The notes under the pieces were generated by a model. That model searched no databases and was not told where the DNA came from. It saw only the letters and a program-made list of their open reading frames with translations. Both the position numbers and the translations under genes were made by a program. A stretch of DNA of 55,232 nucleotides. Source: Bacteroides fluxus YIT 12057 (GTDB lineage Bacteria; Bacteroidota; Bacteroidia; Bacteroidales; Bacteroidaceae). The stretch is from positions 1 to 55,232 of the forward strand of contig NZ_GL882646.1 of the NCBI RefSeq assembly GCF_000195635.1, given 5' to 3'. Of this stretch, positions 17,612-26,813 are shown piece after piece; the stretch's first letter is position 1, and the number at the start of each line of letters is the position of its first letter.

Positions 17612-18643
17612 ATGCCCAGAGAAAGTGTTTTATCTATTGCTGATAAGGAAGCAATAAAGATAGAGAAATTGATATTTCACATTATTTTGACAGATGATAT
17701 AAATCCGATATTTCTTGAAGAAGTTAAAATTACAGATGAACAACAAAAATTTTTCAGGGATAGATTAGCTGATGCTAGTCAAGGTAGGCAGTTTATTTTC
17801 ACTGAAAACAATTCTCCTATAAAGGATCTTGCGGAAGAAATAGTAAACGCATCAGATGAGGATTTTCTAAGAATATCTAAAGATATTACAAGTAGATTCA
17901 GAACTACCCATACCTCTAATATGAATGATGGGGTTTTTATAATCTCCATTGCTTCAATTCGTACTAGAAAACTTTTATTTTTGATAAAGCTTGATCATAA
18001 AAAAGTTTATGAGTACAAACTGAAAAACAACAAGGCTCTATTAGAAGAAGTAAAGAATACCTTCAGCGAAGATAAAACTGCGATACAAAAAGTAGCGTTA
18101 ATAGATATCAATCCTAATGTTGTGTGGGATGTTCTAGTCTTTGACAGAAGTTGCCCATCTGGTATCACAAAATTTTTTGGTAATTTTCTATCTGTTATTC
18201 CACGAGAAACAGAATCTGATTTGACTAAAAAAGCACAATCATGTGCTAGACGTTGGGCTTCCCTGAATAAATTCGAAGGTATTAATGAACCTTCTGCCTA
18301 TAAAAATAAAGCACGAAGTTATTTGACTTTTGTAGATACATTTAATTCTGAACAGTATATTGAGGCTGTAATTCAAGACAGTGATAAGGAAAAACAAGAA
18401 TATCTAAGAGAGTCTTTAAGAAATTTCATGATGGAGGATGGATTATATGGGCAAATTTTTATTCCTAAAAAAGATGTTTTGACAAAAAAAGAGTGCAAAA
18501 ATATTCGTCAAACAGCGGAAGGAGTAAAGATTGAATGGGAAGGTTCACTAGAGGAAAACAATATTTCTATTTCTGATATAAAAGACAGGCAGGGATTGTA
18601 TAAAATAGTTATTAAAACTAGTGACATAAAAGATATACAATAA
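17612..18643 (+). CDS. Divergent NA37 (YejK-like) nucleoid-associated protein
   Basis: A 343-residue protein with the layout of the NA37 family: a central hydrophobic strand pair FIISIASIRTRKLLFLIKLD (about 108-128), a second block KVALIDINP (about 160) and VWDVLVFDR, then ITKFFGNFLSVIP where NA37 proteins have a conserved DFF.FLG segment. The C-terminus ends in a KIEWEG-containing strand region. The match is remote. NA37 proteins bind DNA and occur in several defence operons. The stop overlaps the next start by 1 nt. A clear NA37 relative follows at 20150, so the operon may carry two. Confidence 0.5.
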   Translation: MPRESVLSIADKEAIKIEKLIFHIILTDDINPIFLEEVKITDEQQKFFRDRLADASQGRQFIFTENNSPIKDLAEEIVNASDEDFLRISKDITSRFRTTHTSNMNDGVFIISIASIRTRKLLFLIKLDHKKVYEYKLKNNKALLEEVKNTFSEDKTAIQKVALIDINPNVVWDVLVFDRSCPSGITKFFGNFLSVIPRETESDLTKKAQSCARRWASLNKFEGINEPSAYKNKARSYLTFVDTFNSEQYIEAVIQDSDKEKQEYLRESLRNFMMEDGLYGQIFIPKKDVLTKKECKNIRQTAEGVKIEWEGSLEENNISISDIKDRQGLYKIVIKTSDIKDIQ

Positions 18644-20166
18644 TGAAATTTGAAAATATTGTAAAAAATATAGATATCATAAATGGAATTTCAATATCCC
18701 ATTCTGAGAGCTGGTCGAACTTAACGTTTGAGGGTGTTTATAGTAATCGTTATTCAAGCTCATTTTTTTCAGATTTATATGATGCTTTTGTTAGAGAAGA
18801 GATAAGTAAAGCAATTGTCTTCTATATTGATAATGAAAGAATATTGGTTTCTGATTTTATAGAAGAACTTGACGAAGGAAGCAAATGGAAAATACATATT
18901 AATAAGGCTTCATGGCTTGGTAAATTTGATAGCACACATGTATGTCATACTTTTTTTTATTATATTGATAGCTTTATAAAATGGGTCAAAGAATCAAATC
19001 CATTTGAAGATGATTATCCACTAAACAATGGCCGCTACCATATTTATGTAAAAGATTTCTGTGAGGATTTTGGTGGCCCAAATTTTCTTGTTAATGGTTC
19101 TGACTCCTCATGCAAACTTACTGTGGAAAATTCTGTACCTGACCTTCATGTGGAACATTATATTAGAATTAATTGCAATTCTGATTTTAGAATTACTCCT
19201 CATAAACATATTATAAGTTGGGGAGATGTAAATAGCGTATCTAGGTTTTTTTATAGAAATGCTATTTTGTTTTTTTTAGCTTCTTTATGTGATGAAATAA
19301 CAAAGGATAAAAAAGTCATAATTAAAGGATATAAATATATTCTTATGGAAATAGGTGGAGAGACACTTAAGGATGAATATTCATTGATTTATTATAATTT
19401 ATTATTTGATATTTATAAATGGATATACACTTCAGATGATAGTCAGTCTATCAAAAAGAGACTTTTTGCAGAACGTGCTTCTTTAGATTTATATCAAAAC
19501 CTATCTCTATATGATTCATTATATCCTATTCTAAAGGACATATATTCTCAAATAAAAGAACAGTATTCCTATATCATGTATGATAGAAAAGATTCATATC
19601 AGAAGGAGCTGAAAGATATGTTGAAAGATATAAAAAGTACTACAGACTTATTTTCTAATAAGATACGAAGTATATTAGGGAATTTGATGAGGGATGTACT
19701 TGCTGCTTTAATCTTGATAGGTATAACATTGTTCTCTAAAGTAACAGAAGTAAATGCCTTATTTGACAACAATTTAATTAGCTATGTATTTAAAGCTTTT
19801 GGGGTATATTTTTGGTGCTCAGCAATACTGCAAACTATTTTTGATTGTGTTGATATCAATAGATCATTTAAAGAATTGGATTATTGGGGGAATATTACAC
19901 GTTCCTATATTAGTGCAGATAAATACAGTGAGTACAAGGAACAAACAGTTAATAAAAGATTTAAGCAGTTACTTTGGTATTATATTTTTATAATACTCTT
20001 ATATATTGGTATTGGATGTTTTTGTTATAATTTTCAATCCATATGTAAGACCACAACACTGTTTCAGAATAACAAAGAACAAATTATAAATATAAATGAT
20101 TCATTGAATAAAATACCAAACAGAACTAATATTTTAATTGAAGAAAAAAATGATACAATTATATGA
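18643..20166 (+). CDS. Membrane protein of unknown function in the defence operon
   Basis: A 507-residue protein I do not recognise. The N-terminal 330 residues are soluble-looking and rich in Tyr and Ser. The C-terminal part has three hydrophobic segments: DVLAALILIGITLFSKV (about 350), a segment near 385-402, and YYIFIILLYIGIGCFCYNF (about 445-463). The tail after the last segment is short and polar. An Asp/Lys-rich helical stretch precedes the membrane region. Membrane partners in phage-defence operons often act as effectors that compromise the envelope, or as anchors; here this is only inference from position. Confidence 0.7.
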   Translation: MKFENIVKNIDIINGISISHSESWSNLTFEGVYSNRYSSSFFSDLYDAFVREEISKAIVFYIDNERILVSDFIEELDEGSKWKIHINKASWLGKFDSTHVCHTFFYYIDSFIKWVKESNPFEDDYPLNNGRYHIYVKDFCEDFGGPNFLVNGSDSSCKLTVENSVPDLHVEHYIRINCNSDFRITPHKHIISWGDVNSVSRFFYRNAILFFLASLCDEITKDKKVIIKGYKYILMEIGGETLKDEYSLIYYNLLFDIYKWIYTSDDSQSIKKRLFAERASLDLYQNLSLYDSLYPILKDIYSQIKEQYSYIMYDRKDSYQKELKDMLKDIKSTTDLFSNKIRSILGNLMRDVLAALILIGITLFSKVTEVNALFDNNLISYVFKAFGVYFWCSAILQTIFDCVDINRSFKELDYWGNITRSYISADKYSEYKEQTVNKRFKQLLWYYIFIILLYIGIGCFCYNFQSICKTTTLFQNNKEQIININDSLNKIPNRTNILIEEKNDTII

Positions 20167-21184
20167 TGCACATATACAAATATGTATGGTTCATTGGGTA
20201 GGTAATAAGACCAATGATGAAGGATTAAGATTATCAAAGGAGCCTTTGATGTTGAATGAGGCAACAAGGCAAGCTCTTAGTAATTATTTTTACAAAGCAT
20301 TTATAGCAAAAGAAGATTATTATTCATTCTATCATCAGACGAATTTTGAGCTAAATACAATATATAGTTATATTAATGAGATATTTGCTGACAATAATTC
20401 TTTCTGTAAAAGTTCATCTAATATTTCAAGATTTCTTTATGAGCATAGTATCCATCCCAAAATAAAAGGAGGCGAGTTATATATTGCATATATAAAAAAC
20501 TGTATAATTGATGGAATATATACTGACGCTATAGGATTGTTTAAATCAGAAAGTAAAGATACTTTCTTAATGTTACACCAAAAAGATGTTGGATTTGAAA
20601 TATCAAGTGAAACTGGTGCAAGTATAAACAAATTAGACAAAGGATGCTTAATTTTTAATACAAACAAGGAAAGTGGGTATATCATTGCAGTTGTAGATAA
20701 TACTAATAAAGGAGCGGATGCAAAATATTGGACAGATGACTTTCTACATGTACGTCCTCGAAAAGATAGTTTCAATCAAACTCAAAATATGCTATCTCTA
20801 TGCAAGAGTTTTGTTTCTAAATTGCCTAACGAGAATGGCAAAGTAGAAAAGGCAACATATATGAATAGAAGCGTTGAAGCCTTGAAGGAGGAGTCTGTTA
20901 ATATAAATACTTTTGCAGAACAAGTTTTTGAAACTCCTAAGTTAGTTTCTGAATTTAAGCAATATAAAGAAACCTATCAAAGAGAGCGTGATATAGAAAT
21001 TGATGACACTTTTGAAACTGAATCAGCTGCAATAAAACGTAGAGCAACCGTTTCCATGACAACAATCAAACTCGACAAGAACTTTGATATAAATATTCAT
21101 GGTGGAGAGCAATATATAGTTAGAGGTTATGATGAAGAAAAAAAAATGTACTATTATCAATTATTTTTCAAAGAAGAAAAATAA
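20150..21184 (+). CDS. 37-kDa nucleoid-associated protein (NA37 family)
   Basis: A 344-residue protein that closely follows the Bacteroidetes NA37 pattern: VHWVGNKTNDEGLRLS near the start, HPKIKGGELYIAYIKNC in the first third, then DAIGLFKSESKDTFL, LDKGCLIFNT, GYIIAVVDNTNKGADAKYW, and a C-terminal KLDKNFDINIHG. The family binds DNA. The ATG at 20150 is preferred over the TTG at 20138 and overlaps the membrane-protein gene by 17 nt. Chromosomal copies are usually solitary; this one sits inside a defence operon and probably contributes DNA sensing or condensation. Confidence 0.85.
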   Translation: MIQLYDAHIQICMVHWVGNKTNDEGLRLSKEPLMLNEATRQALSNYFYKAFIAKEDYYSFYHQTNFELNTIYSYINEIFADNNSFCKSSSNISRFLYEHSIHPKIKGGELYIAYIKNCIIDGIYTDAIGLFKSESKDTFLMLHQKDVGFEISSETGASINKLDKGCLIFNTNKESGYIIAVVDNTNKGADAKYWTDDFLHVRPRKDSFNQTQNMLSLCKSFVSKLPNENGKVEKATYMNRSVEALKEESVNINTFAEQVFETPKLVSEFKQYKETYQRERDIEIDDTFETESAAIKRRATVSMTTIKLDKNFDINIHGGEQYIVRGYDEEKKMYYYQLFFKEEK

Positions 21185-21199
21185 TATAGATATATAATT

Positions 21200-21865
21200 A
21201 TGAATCCATCTGAAAATTTAGTAAAAAATAGGAATGATCTTTCACCTTATCTCTTTCATTTCACAAAAGGGGAAGATGCGTATGATAAATTAGTAAATAT
21301 TTTGAATCAATTAAAATTGATTTCTAACACTCATGATTATATTTGTTTTACAGAGACTCCGATAACGCACTTTAGAGAAAATCTTTTATATATGAATCGT
21401 TTCTATAAACCTATGTTGTCTTTTTACGGTATAGGTTTTAGAAGAGATTTGTTAATTAAAGACTTTGGAGCCAAATCTGTAATTTATGGTGATAAAAAGG
21501 ACGAAGAAAACCTTAAGAAAATAGATATGGATTGGAGATTTGAGAAACTAAATGTTCTGACCCATGATTTCACTTGGTTGAGAGAATGGAGAATAAAACA
21601 TGAATTTGATTTTTCCTCAATATCGCCAGAAGATATAATTATAATAGCTAAAACAGACGATGAAGTAAAGAACTTATGCTCTATGCAGGAACTTGAGGAT
21701 ATAGATTATGAATATGAGCCCGAAATAGGAGAATGTACAATATGGCCTATGTTTTCAAATATAAGAGGGTGGAAAGGTATATCTATTGAGCATGTAGAGA
21801 AATTATCTTCAGATAAAGAAGTTGATAGTTATTCTAAGTCATTAAAGATTGGTGATTATTTGTAA
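21200..21865 (+). CDS. AbiGi-like protein, last gene of the defence operon
   Basis: A 221-residue protein beginning LFHFTKGEDAYDKLVNIL and continuing with ICFTETPITHF, FYGIGFRRD and a DFTWLREWRI block. This order of FHFT, CFTE and an REWR-like motif is what I recall for the AbiGi antitoxin family and related DUF2971-like proteins of abortive-infection systems, which may share an ADP-ribosyltransferase-like fold. No catalytic assignment is made. It follows the NA37 gene by 15 bp and closes the operon. No obvious terminator hairpin with a T-tract follows. Confidence 0.5.
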   Translation: MNPSENLVKNRNDLSPYLFHFTKGEDAYDKLVNILNQLKLISNTHDYICFTETPITHFRENLLYMNRFYKPMLSFYGIGFRRDLLIKDFGAKSVIYGDKKDEENLKKIDMDWRFEKLNVLTHDFTWLREWRIKHEFDFSSISPEDIIIIAKTDDEVKNLCSMQELEDIDYEYEPEIGECTIWPMFSNIRGWKGISIEHVEKLSSDKEVDSYSKSLKIGDYL

Positions 21866-22114
21866 AAATCGAAATATCATTTAGTAGGTATATTCTGCAA
21901 TATTCTCCACTTTAATTCAAATTTCCCTGTTAGGTGGAGGAAAAACACAAGGCATCTGCTTGTATTTCAAAATAAAGCGTTACCTTTGTCGTGTAATAGG
22001 AAATCGACTCCGCAAGACACTGCAAAATATTGCAAGCCTCCGGTGGAGCAATAGCGGGAGATTACTTCTTTAGCTAAAAGTTACATCAAAGATATTCAGC
22101 CACTTATCGTTAGA
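21866..22114. other. Intergenic region with integrase-proximal-like motifs
   Basis: No gene. It holds CTCCAC at 21905, GGTGGAGG at 21933, a TACCTTTG promoter-like word at 21981-21988 that leads into no open frame, and GCAAAATATT followed 10 bp later by GGTGGAGCAA at about 22022-22052. The last arrangement resembles 687-715 beside the integrase. It may be the far end, or a relic of the far end, of the element that begins near 0.7 kb. Confidence 0.4.
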
Positions 22115-23112
22115 TTACGATTCCTGGTGGAAATCATAATTATACTCAATCCAATCCATTATATAGTCAAGACGTTTCTTGTTCTGTTTCTTCGTTTTAT
22201 CAACACTTATTCCATATGGTACCTTAATCATTTTGTCATTCCTGAAACATCCATTACTGCCACACCTTTTGAACATAAGATAATCCAGACTACCGTCTAA
22301 TTTATATAACCTAATTGCCGTATTATAAAAGGCTTTATATTCTTCAAGTCTACAATCATATTTATTGCCATTACATTCCAGTTCTCCATAATAGGGCGAC
22401 CTATAGCTATGACAACCATCTGATATACCTTCATGTTGTAGCCAGTTTGTTCTTGGAAGATTTTCAATAAGTAAATCGTGATTCAAAGAAAAGATGTCAA
22501 CGACATAGTCTATCGAAAGTTTATCAAGATACTTCACTAAGTTTTCGTATCTCGAAAATTTATCAGACGCAATCTCACGCTCAAATTTTTCTGTTTTTCT
22601 TCCTTTCCTTAGTTCATGTTCTATCATCTGAGTATAAATAGTTTTCATATTAGAAACCAACCGATGGTAGTCAGAGAACATATAAAGAAATGGTTTTGCG
22701 AGTTTCTCATATGAGGAGTCATATATTCCTTCATTACTTATAAAATCAAAGAACTGTTCATAATCAAACTCATGGTTTTTATTATACTCCTTCATTGCTT
22801 CTGAACAGAACATCAAACAACTCTCATATAGACTGCCAGTTTGATATTTTTCCCATCAACTGAAATTGCAAGTTTCCCTGTAAAGTCAACAGTAATAGGC
22901 TCATTATTAATATTGAGCACAAAATCATTCAATTGCTTTCCTGTTGGCATTCCACAAGGTACAGAAAATCTGGAACCAATAAGAAAGACAACATGTTTTC
23001 TTTCACCATAGGGAATCTTATAAGGAACCATGTCTCCCAAATCTATATTTTTATGTCCTTGTTTCATAATTTCGTTATTATTTACTACATAATAAAATTC
23101 ACTAAAAAGCAT
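22115..23112 (-). pseudogene. SIR2-like (NAD-binding) gene split by a frameshift
   Basis: Two minus-strand frames form one gene. The first (23112-22813) contains HVVFLIGSRFSVPCGMPTGK, a SIR2/AbiH-type nucleotide-binding start. The second (from about 22850 to 22115) continues as KYQTGSLYESC and contains VVDIFSLNHDLLIENL, equivalent to the TTNYD-type motif of SIR2 proteins. The shift falls at the run of five A (coding strand) around 22847-22852: one base change there restores a single frame of about 330 codons. SIR2-domain defence proteins deplete NAD on infection. It could be a true pseudogene, a slippage-controlled gene or a base-calling error in a homopolymer. Confidence 0.65.
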
Positions 23113-23256
23113 CTCTTAAATACTCTACCTCCTCACGCAACTTCAGTGAATAATACAATCGGGATAAGACGGAGCAACGACTCAACTTTATGAGCGTAAA
23201 CACCCGATTTTATATCATTCATATTATACTTATTGATGTATTTTCCGGTAGGCTGA

Positions 23257-25290
23257 TTATAAGTTCATAATGATTTCGAGCATTTTTGCCTGATGTCGAA
23301 CCATATCATCAACATTCCATTCTAATCCAAATGGACGTTTTAAGGTATCGTCTTTAATACCAGCATCGTAATTATCTTGGCATATTTGTAACATGATTCT
23401 GAATTTTAATGAAGCAACGCTTACTTGGTTGGACTTTGTATCAAGATAGCGATTCTTTTTATCAATAGGATTCCAGTTGGAGCCAGAACTATTTGCATCA
23501 GAACCTATCATAGCCAAATTACCAAAGTAATTTATATCTTGCAAGTTAATTAGCATATTATCCCCAGCCTTGGCTTGTGGATAATAATGCTCCAAACTTT
23601 TTCGTGTTCGAGAGAAATAGAAATTTTTAAAAGGTTCCAACTCAAAGTCACTACAACCTAATGCTCTAAAAAACTTTATTCTATTACGAGAACCTTTCTT
23701 TTCTTTGTTACCTCGAAGTTCTTCCGCATATTTCTTCCAAAGCTTATAATCTGTATAGTTAAAAACATACAGAGGTATATTGCATGATCCAGTAGGATAA
23801 ACACTATTGAAATCTCGATTCACTCCTTCTAATTCGATGTTCAATTCATAACAATTAAGAATAGTTTCGTCAAAACTATTAGGCTTAGGCTGATTTATTT
23901 CGTTGAGTTTACCCGTATCAAGATATACATCAAAGAAATACTTATCAGCTAGTTTTCTTAAAAAATCCACATAATCATTTAGATCACAATCCTCAAACAA
24001 GTGATATAAACAATAGAACAGATAGTTTTTTCTTTGCTTAGGCGTGAAAGCAACTTCAAACATAGACAGTAATTGAATTGCTTCATTTTGTTGTACTTTA
24101 TTACCATCATACAAATCCTTAAGATAGGCAGCCTTATTACCCTTCTTATAATAATATTGCAATTTCCATGGATTTTCAATGGCTCTATCTTCACCATTTG
24201 CATGGTGTATAACATAGTTATCGAGAAAATATTTAGCCAAAAGGAGATTGTAGGCGAAGTCCTTAACGAACTTTGGAGTAAGATTTACCTTCTCGAACTC
24301 CTTAATTAGTTCTTTATCGTCAAGTGTAAAACTCAAAGGATTAAAATCATCTTTACTCAGCAACCTTGTAATTTTCAGTACAATCAATAAGAAATTCGGA
24401 AAGTCAATAATTGGCTGGAAATTATCATTCTTGTCTACTTCATCATCTTTATCTATCGTTTTTATAGACGAATTTAAAAGTTCTGAAATAGTTTTCATTC
24501 CTAATGACGAAAATAAGCCTTCATTAGAACTTGGAAACTCGTCGAAAGACTCTATAACAAAATCTTCCATAGTCTTACCAAAGACAGTTGTCATCTCTGG
24601 AAGTTTCTGCTGAATGTAGAAACTCATGTCGCTACAAGCCTCCCATATACGACTAAACTTCTCCATAGCGTCCTCATCACCTATCAACTGTTCGCTGAGT
24701 TTAGCTTTTACTATCTCATGCTTTTCTAACTGCTCACCACGAGAATTCATAACCTCAAAATAGTGATTTAAATCCACATCTTTTGGCACACGATAATGGA
24801 TAATATGCACTTTGTTCAAAAAAAAATCCTTGAATGCATCTATGTCAGCCTTCTTTTCGCCAACAATGTCTTTAATTGCTTCCTTTGCATAATTGAATCC
24901 ATCGACAATACCCTTATCTTTTTCTTCACCAAACTTAGGCATCTTTTCTATTGTCATAGCTGAAACCTTTCTTGCAGAATAAGTAAGACTATTTGCAATA
25001 GTTCCTATGCCCAAAGCCTTCAAGATGATGTAGATTGTTGTAAGTCGTTGCTGACCATCGATAACCTCAAAAATATTTTCATCTCTTTTGTATGTGACAA
25101 GAGTGCCAATATAGTAAACGGACTTCTCCAACGAATCATGTACATCCTTTATTAAGGCGTATATCTCTTCACACCCCCAAGCATAATTACGCTGATAGAT
25201 AGGTATCTTGTATAATATAGATACCCCGCTGTTTGAGAAATATATGTCATTAATCGAACATTCTTCAAGAATATTTTTCAAATATTTCAT
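23257..25290 (-). CDS. GmrSD-like protein with DUF262 and DUF1524 domains
   Basis: A 677-residue protein. The N-terminal DUF262 (ParB/Srx-like NTPase) domain has IPIYQRNYAWG, YIGTLVTY, VIDGQQRLTTIYIILKAL (about 70-90) and FEVMNSRGEQLEKHEIVKAKL. The C-terminal DUF1524 HNH-type nuclease domain has SLEHYYPQAK and FGNLAMIGSDANSSGSNW, carrying the His and Asn expected for catalysis. GmrSD-type enzymes cut modified phage DNA (type IV restriction). The ATG at 25290 lies 5 bp after the preceding DUF262 gene, so the two are cotranscribed and probably form a complex. Confidence 0.85.
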   Translation of the reverse strand: MKYLKNILEECSINDIYFSNSGVSILYKIPIYQRNYAWGCEEIYALIKDVHDSLEKSVYYIGTLVTYKRDENIFEVIDGQQRLTTIYIILKALGIGTIANSLTYSARKVSAMTIEKMPKFGEEKDKGIVDGFNYAKEAIKDIVGEKKADIDAFKDFFLNKVHIIHYRVPKDVDLNHYFEVMNSRGEQLEKHEIVKAKLSEQLIGDEDAMEKFSRIWEACSDMSFYIQQKLPEMTTVFGKTMEDFVIESFDEFPSSNEGLFSSLGMKTISELLNSSIKTIDKDDEVDKNDNFQPIIDFPNFLLIVLKITRLLSKDDFNPLSFTLDDKELIKEFEKVNLTPKFVKDFAYNLLLAKYFLDNYVIHHANGEDRAIENPWKLQYYYKKGNKAAYLKDLYDGNKVQQNEAIQLLSMFEVAFTPKQRKNYLFYCLYHLFEDCDLNDYVDFLRKLADKYFFDVYLDTGKLNEINQPKPNSFDETILNCYELNIELEGVNRDFNSVYPTGSCNIPLYVFNYTDYKLWKKYAEELRGNKEKKGSRNRIKFFRALGCSDFELEPFKNFYFSRTRKSLEHYYPQAKAGDNMLINLQDINYFGNLAMIGSDANSSGSNWNPIDKKNRYLDTKSNQVSVASLKFRIMLQICQDNYDAGIKDDTLKRPFGLEWNVDDMVRHQAKMLEIIMNL

Positions 25291-25295
25291 TGTAA

Positions 25296-26813
25296 TCAAT
25301 TTTTATAAAAACCGTTTATATGGAAAAAATACAGATAGTTTTCATACACGCCATCTATCTCATCCTTTAGATTCTTTAATGTATCTCCTTTACCACTATA
25401 CTCATAGCATTCCTGCGCCCAACCATCTTTAATATCATCATTCGAAAGAGGATTGACTTTGTCAGCCAAAGCACTCAATAATGAAGATGAAGTATCTTGC
25501 TTGGCAATCAATTTATACATATTGAATGCATTGATTTTATCACTCAACCCCATAATATAATTCTGTGCAGAAAGCCAACCAAGATTAGTGTATTGGGCTC
25601 TTAATGAATAAGCCCAAATGAATGCGTATACAACAAATTGTTCAAATAGTTCCATGTCTTCTTTTGTAGGATATGTTTCTGGGCAGAATCTATCAACGTA
25701 AAGCAGAACCGAAGTATCAAACAAAAGGCGTGCTATACCATTACCTATTCCTTTTTTTAAATGTCTATCCAATGTTTTAACTATAATGTTGTCATTAATA
25801 TAGAAGCCCTCATATTTGTTGTTGTTCTGAATATCCTTTAGTATATTATAATAGTGCTTTGTATATTCAAAAAACGGTTTACCAGCAATTATTGGAGTAT
25901 CTAATTGGAACGCATTTACATTTCGAGTACCAGAGACAAAAGGCATAGCAGAAGAGTTGACCATATCTGCATAACAATAGGCACTCTTGTAGAATTGGGC
26001 ATAAGGTGTTCTTGAAAAACGCGTAATGCCTTTGAACATATGGATGTTGTGTTCATTTAAAACATTTGCCTTATTGCCACTTACCCATTCTTTGATACGA
26101 TATAGGTAATTACCAAAGAAATCTGCTAAACCACTTTGTGAAACCTGTTCCCAATCCTTTACTATCTTTTCTGTTTCATCCTCACTAATGGTATTCATTT
26201 CGCGAAGATGGTATGCTTTCAACAAATCATGAGGATAAAGAGCTTTACCTCGTGCATTTTGAGAATCAAAGAACTGGAATGCTTCCGACACATCGGGAGT
26301 TATTACAACAATCAATTCACACATATTCTCAATATAGTCCCTAAGACGCTCCATCTCTCTTTGGTGTTCAGTAGCCGAGTCGCTGTCTTGCAACTTTAAT
26401 CCGACCCTACGGTTAAGTGCATTATAGTTGTTAGCAATATTATGGTTATTGTGCACATTATTATATATTTTCTGCTGCAAGAACTCAATGCCATCTTCGC
26501 CTAATGCAGTCAAAAGTAATGAGAAAGTTATGGTACGTTGCAGACCATCAACAATATCATATTGTTCCTTATCCTTTGCTTTGTGAAGGATAAGTGTACC
26601 CACCCTGTATCTTTCTTTGTTGCTATTCTTCGCTTCAATAATGTCATCAAGCAATTGTATGGCATTACGAGCCGTCCACTTGTATGGACGCTGATAAATA
26701 GGCACACATAGACTTACATCATTAATTGGCTCTCCACTATTAGTAATAGTAATGGTTTTGCGAAGGAGCAAATCACCTATAGTAGTTATTGATAATGTTA
26801 GATTATTATTCAT
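25296..26813 (-). CDS. DUF262 protein, GmrS-like, partner of the downstream gene
   Basis: A 505-residue DUF262 protein. VPIYQRPYKWTARNAIQLLD and YRVGTLILHK precede DIVDGLQRTITFSLLLTAL, which departs from the canonical DGQQRLTT at two positions, and FDSQNARGKALYPHDLLKAYH follows. I see no DUF1524 HNH motif at the C-terminus, so it may be the sensing or NTPase half of a two-protein enzyme with the nuclease supplied by 23257-25290. The ATG at 26813 overlaps the stop of the AbiEi-like gene by 8 nt (ATGAATAA), the same junction as in the AbiE operon at 4.7 kb. Confidence 0.8.
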   Translation of the reverse strand: MNNNLTLSITTIGDLLLRKTITITNSGEPINDVSLCVPIYQRPYKWTARNAIQLLDDIIEAKNSNKERYRVGTLILHKAKDKEQYDIVDGLQRTITFSLLLTALGEDGIEFLQQKIYNNVHNNHNIANNYNALNRRVGLKLQDSDSATEHQREMERLRDYIENMCELIVVITPDVSEAFQFFDSQNARGKALYPHDLLKAYHLREMNTISEDETEKIVKDWEQVSQSGLADFFGNYLYRIKEWVSGNKANVLNEHNIHMFKGITRFSRTPYAQFYKSAYCYADMVNSSAMPFVSGTRNVNAFQLDTPIIAGKPFFEYTKHYYNILKDIQNNNKYEGFYINDNIIVKTLDRHLKKGIGNGIARLLFDTSVLLYVDRFCPETYPTKEDMELFEQFVVYAFIWAYSLRAQYTNLGWLSAQNYIMGLSDKINAFNMYKLIAKQDTSSSLLSALADKVNPLSNDDIKDGWAQECYEYSGKGDTLKNLKDEIDGVYENYLYFFHINGFYKN

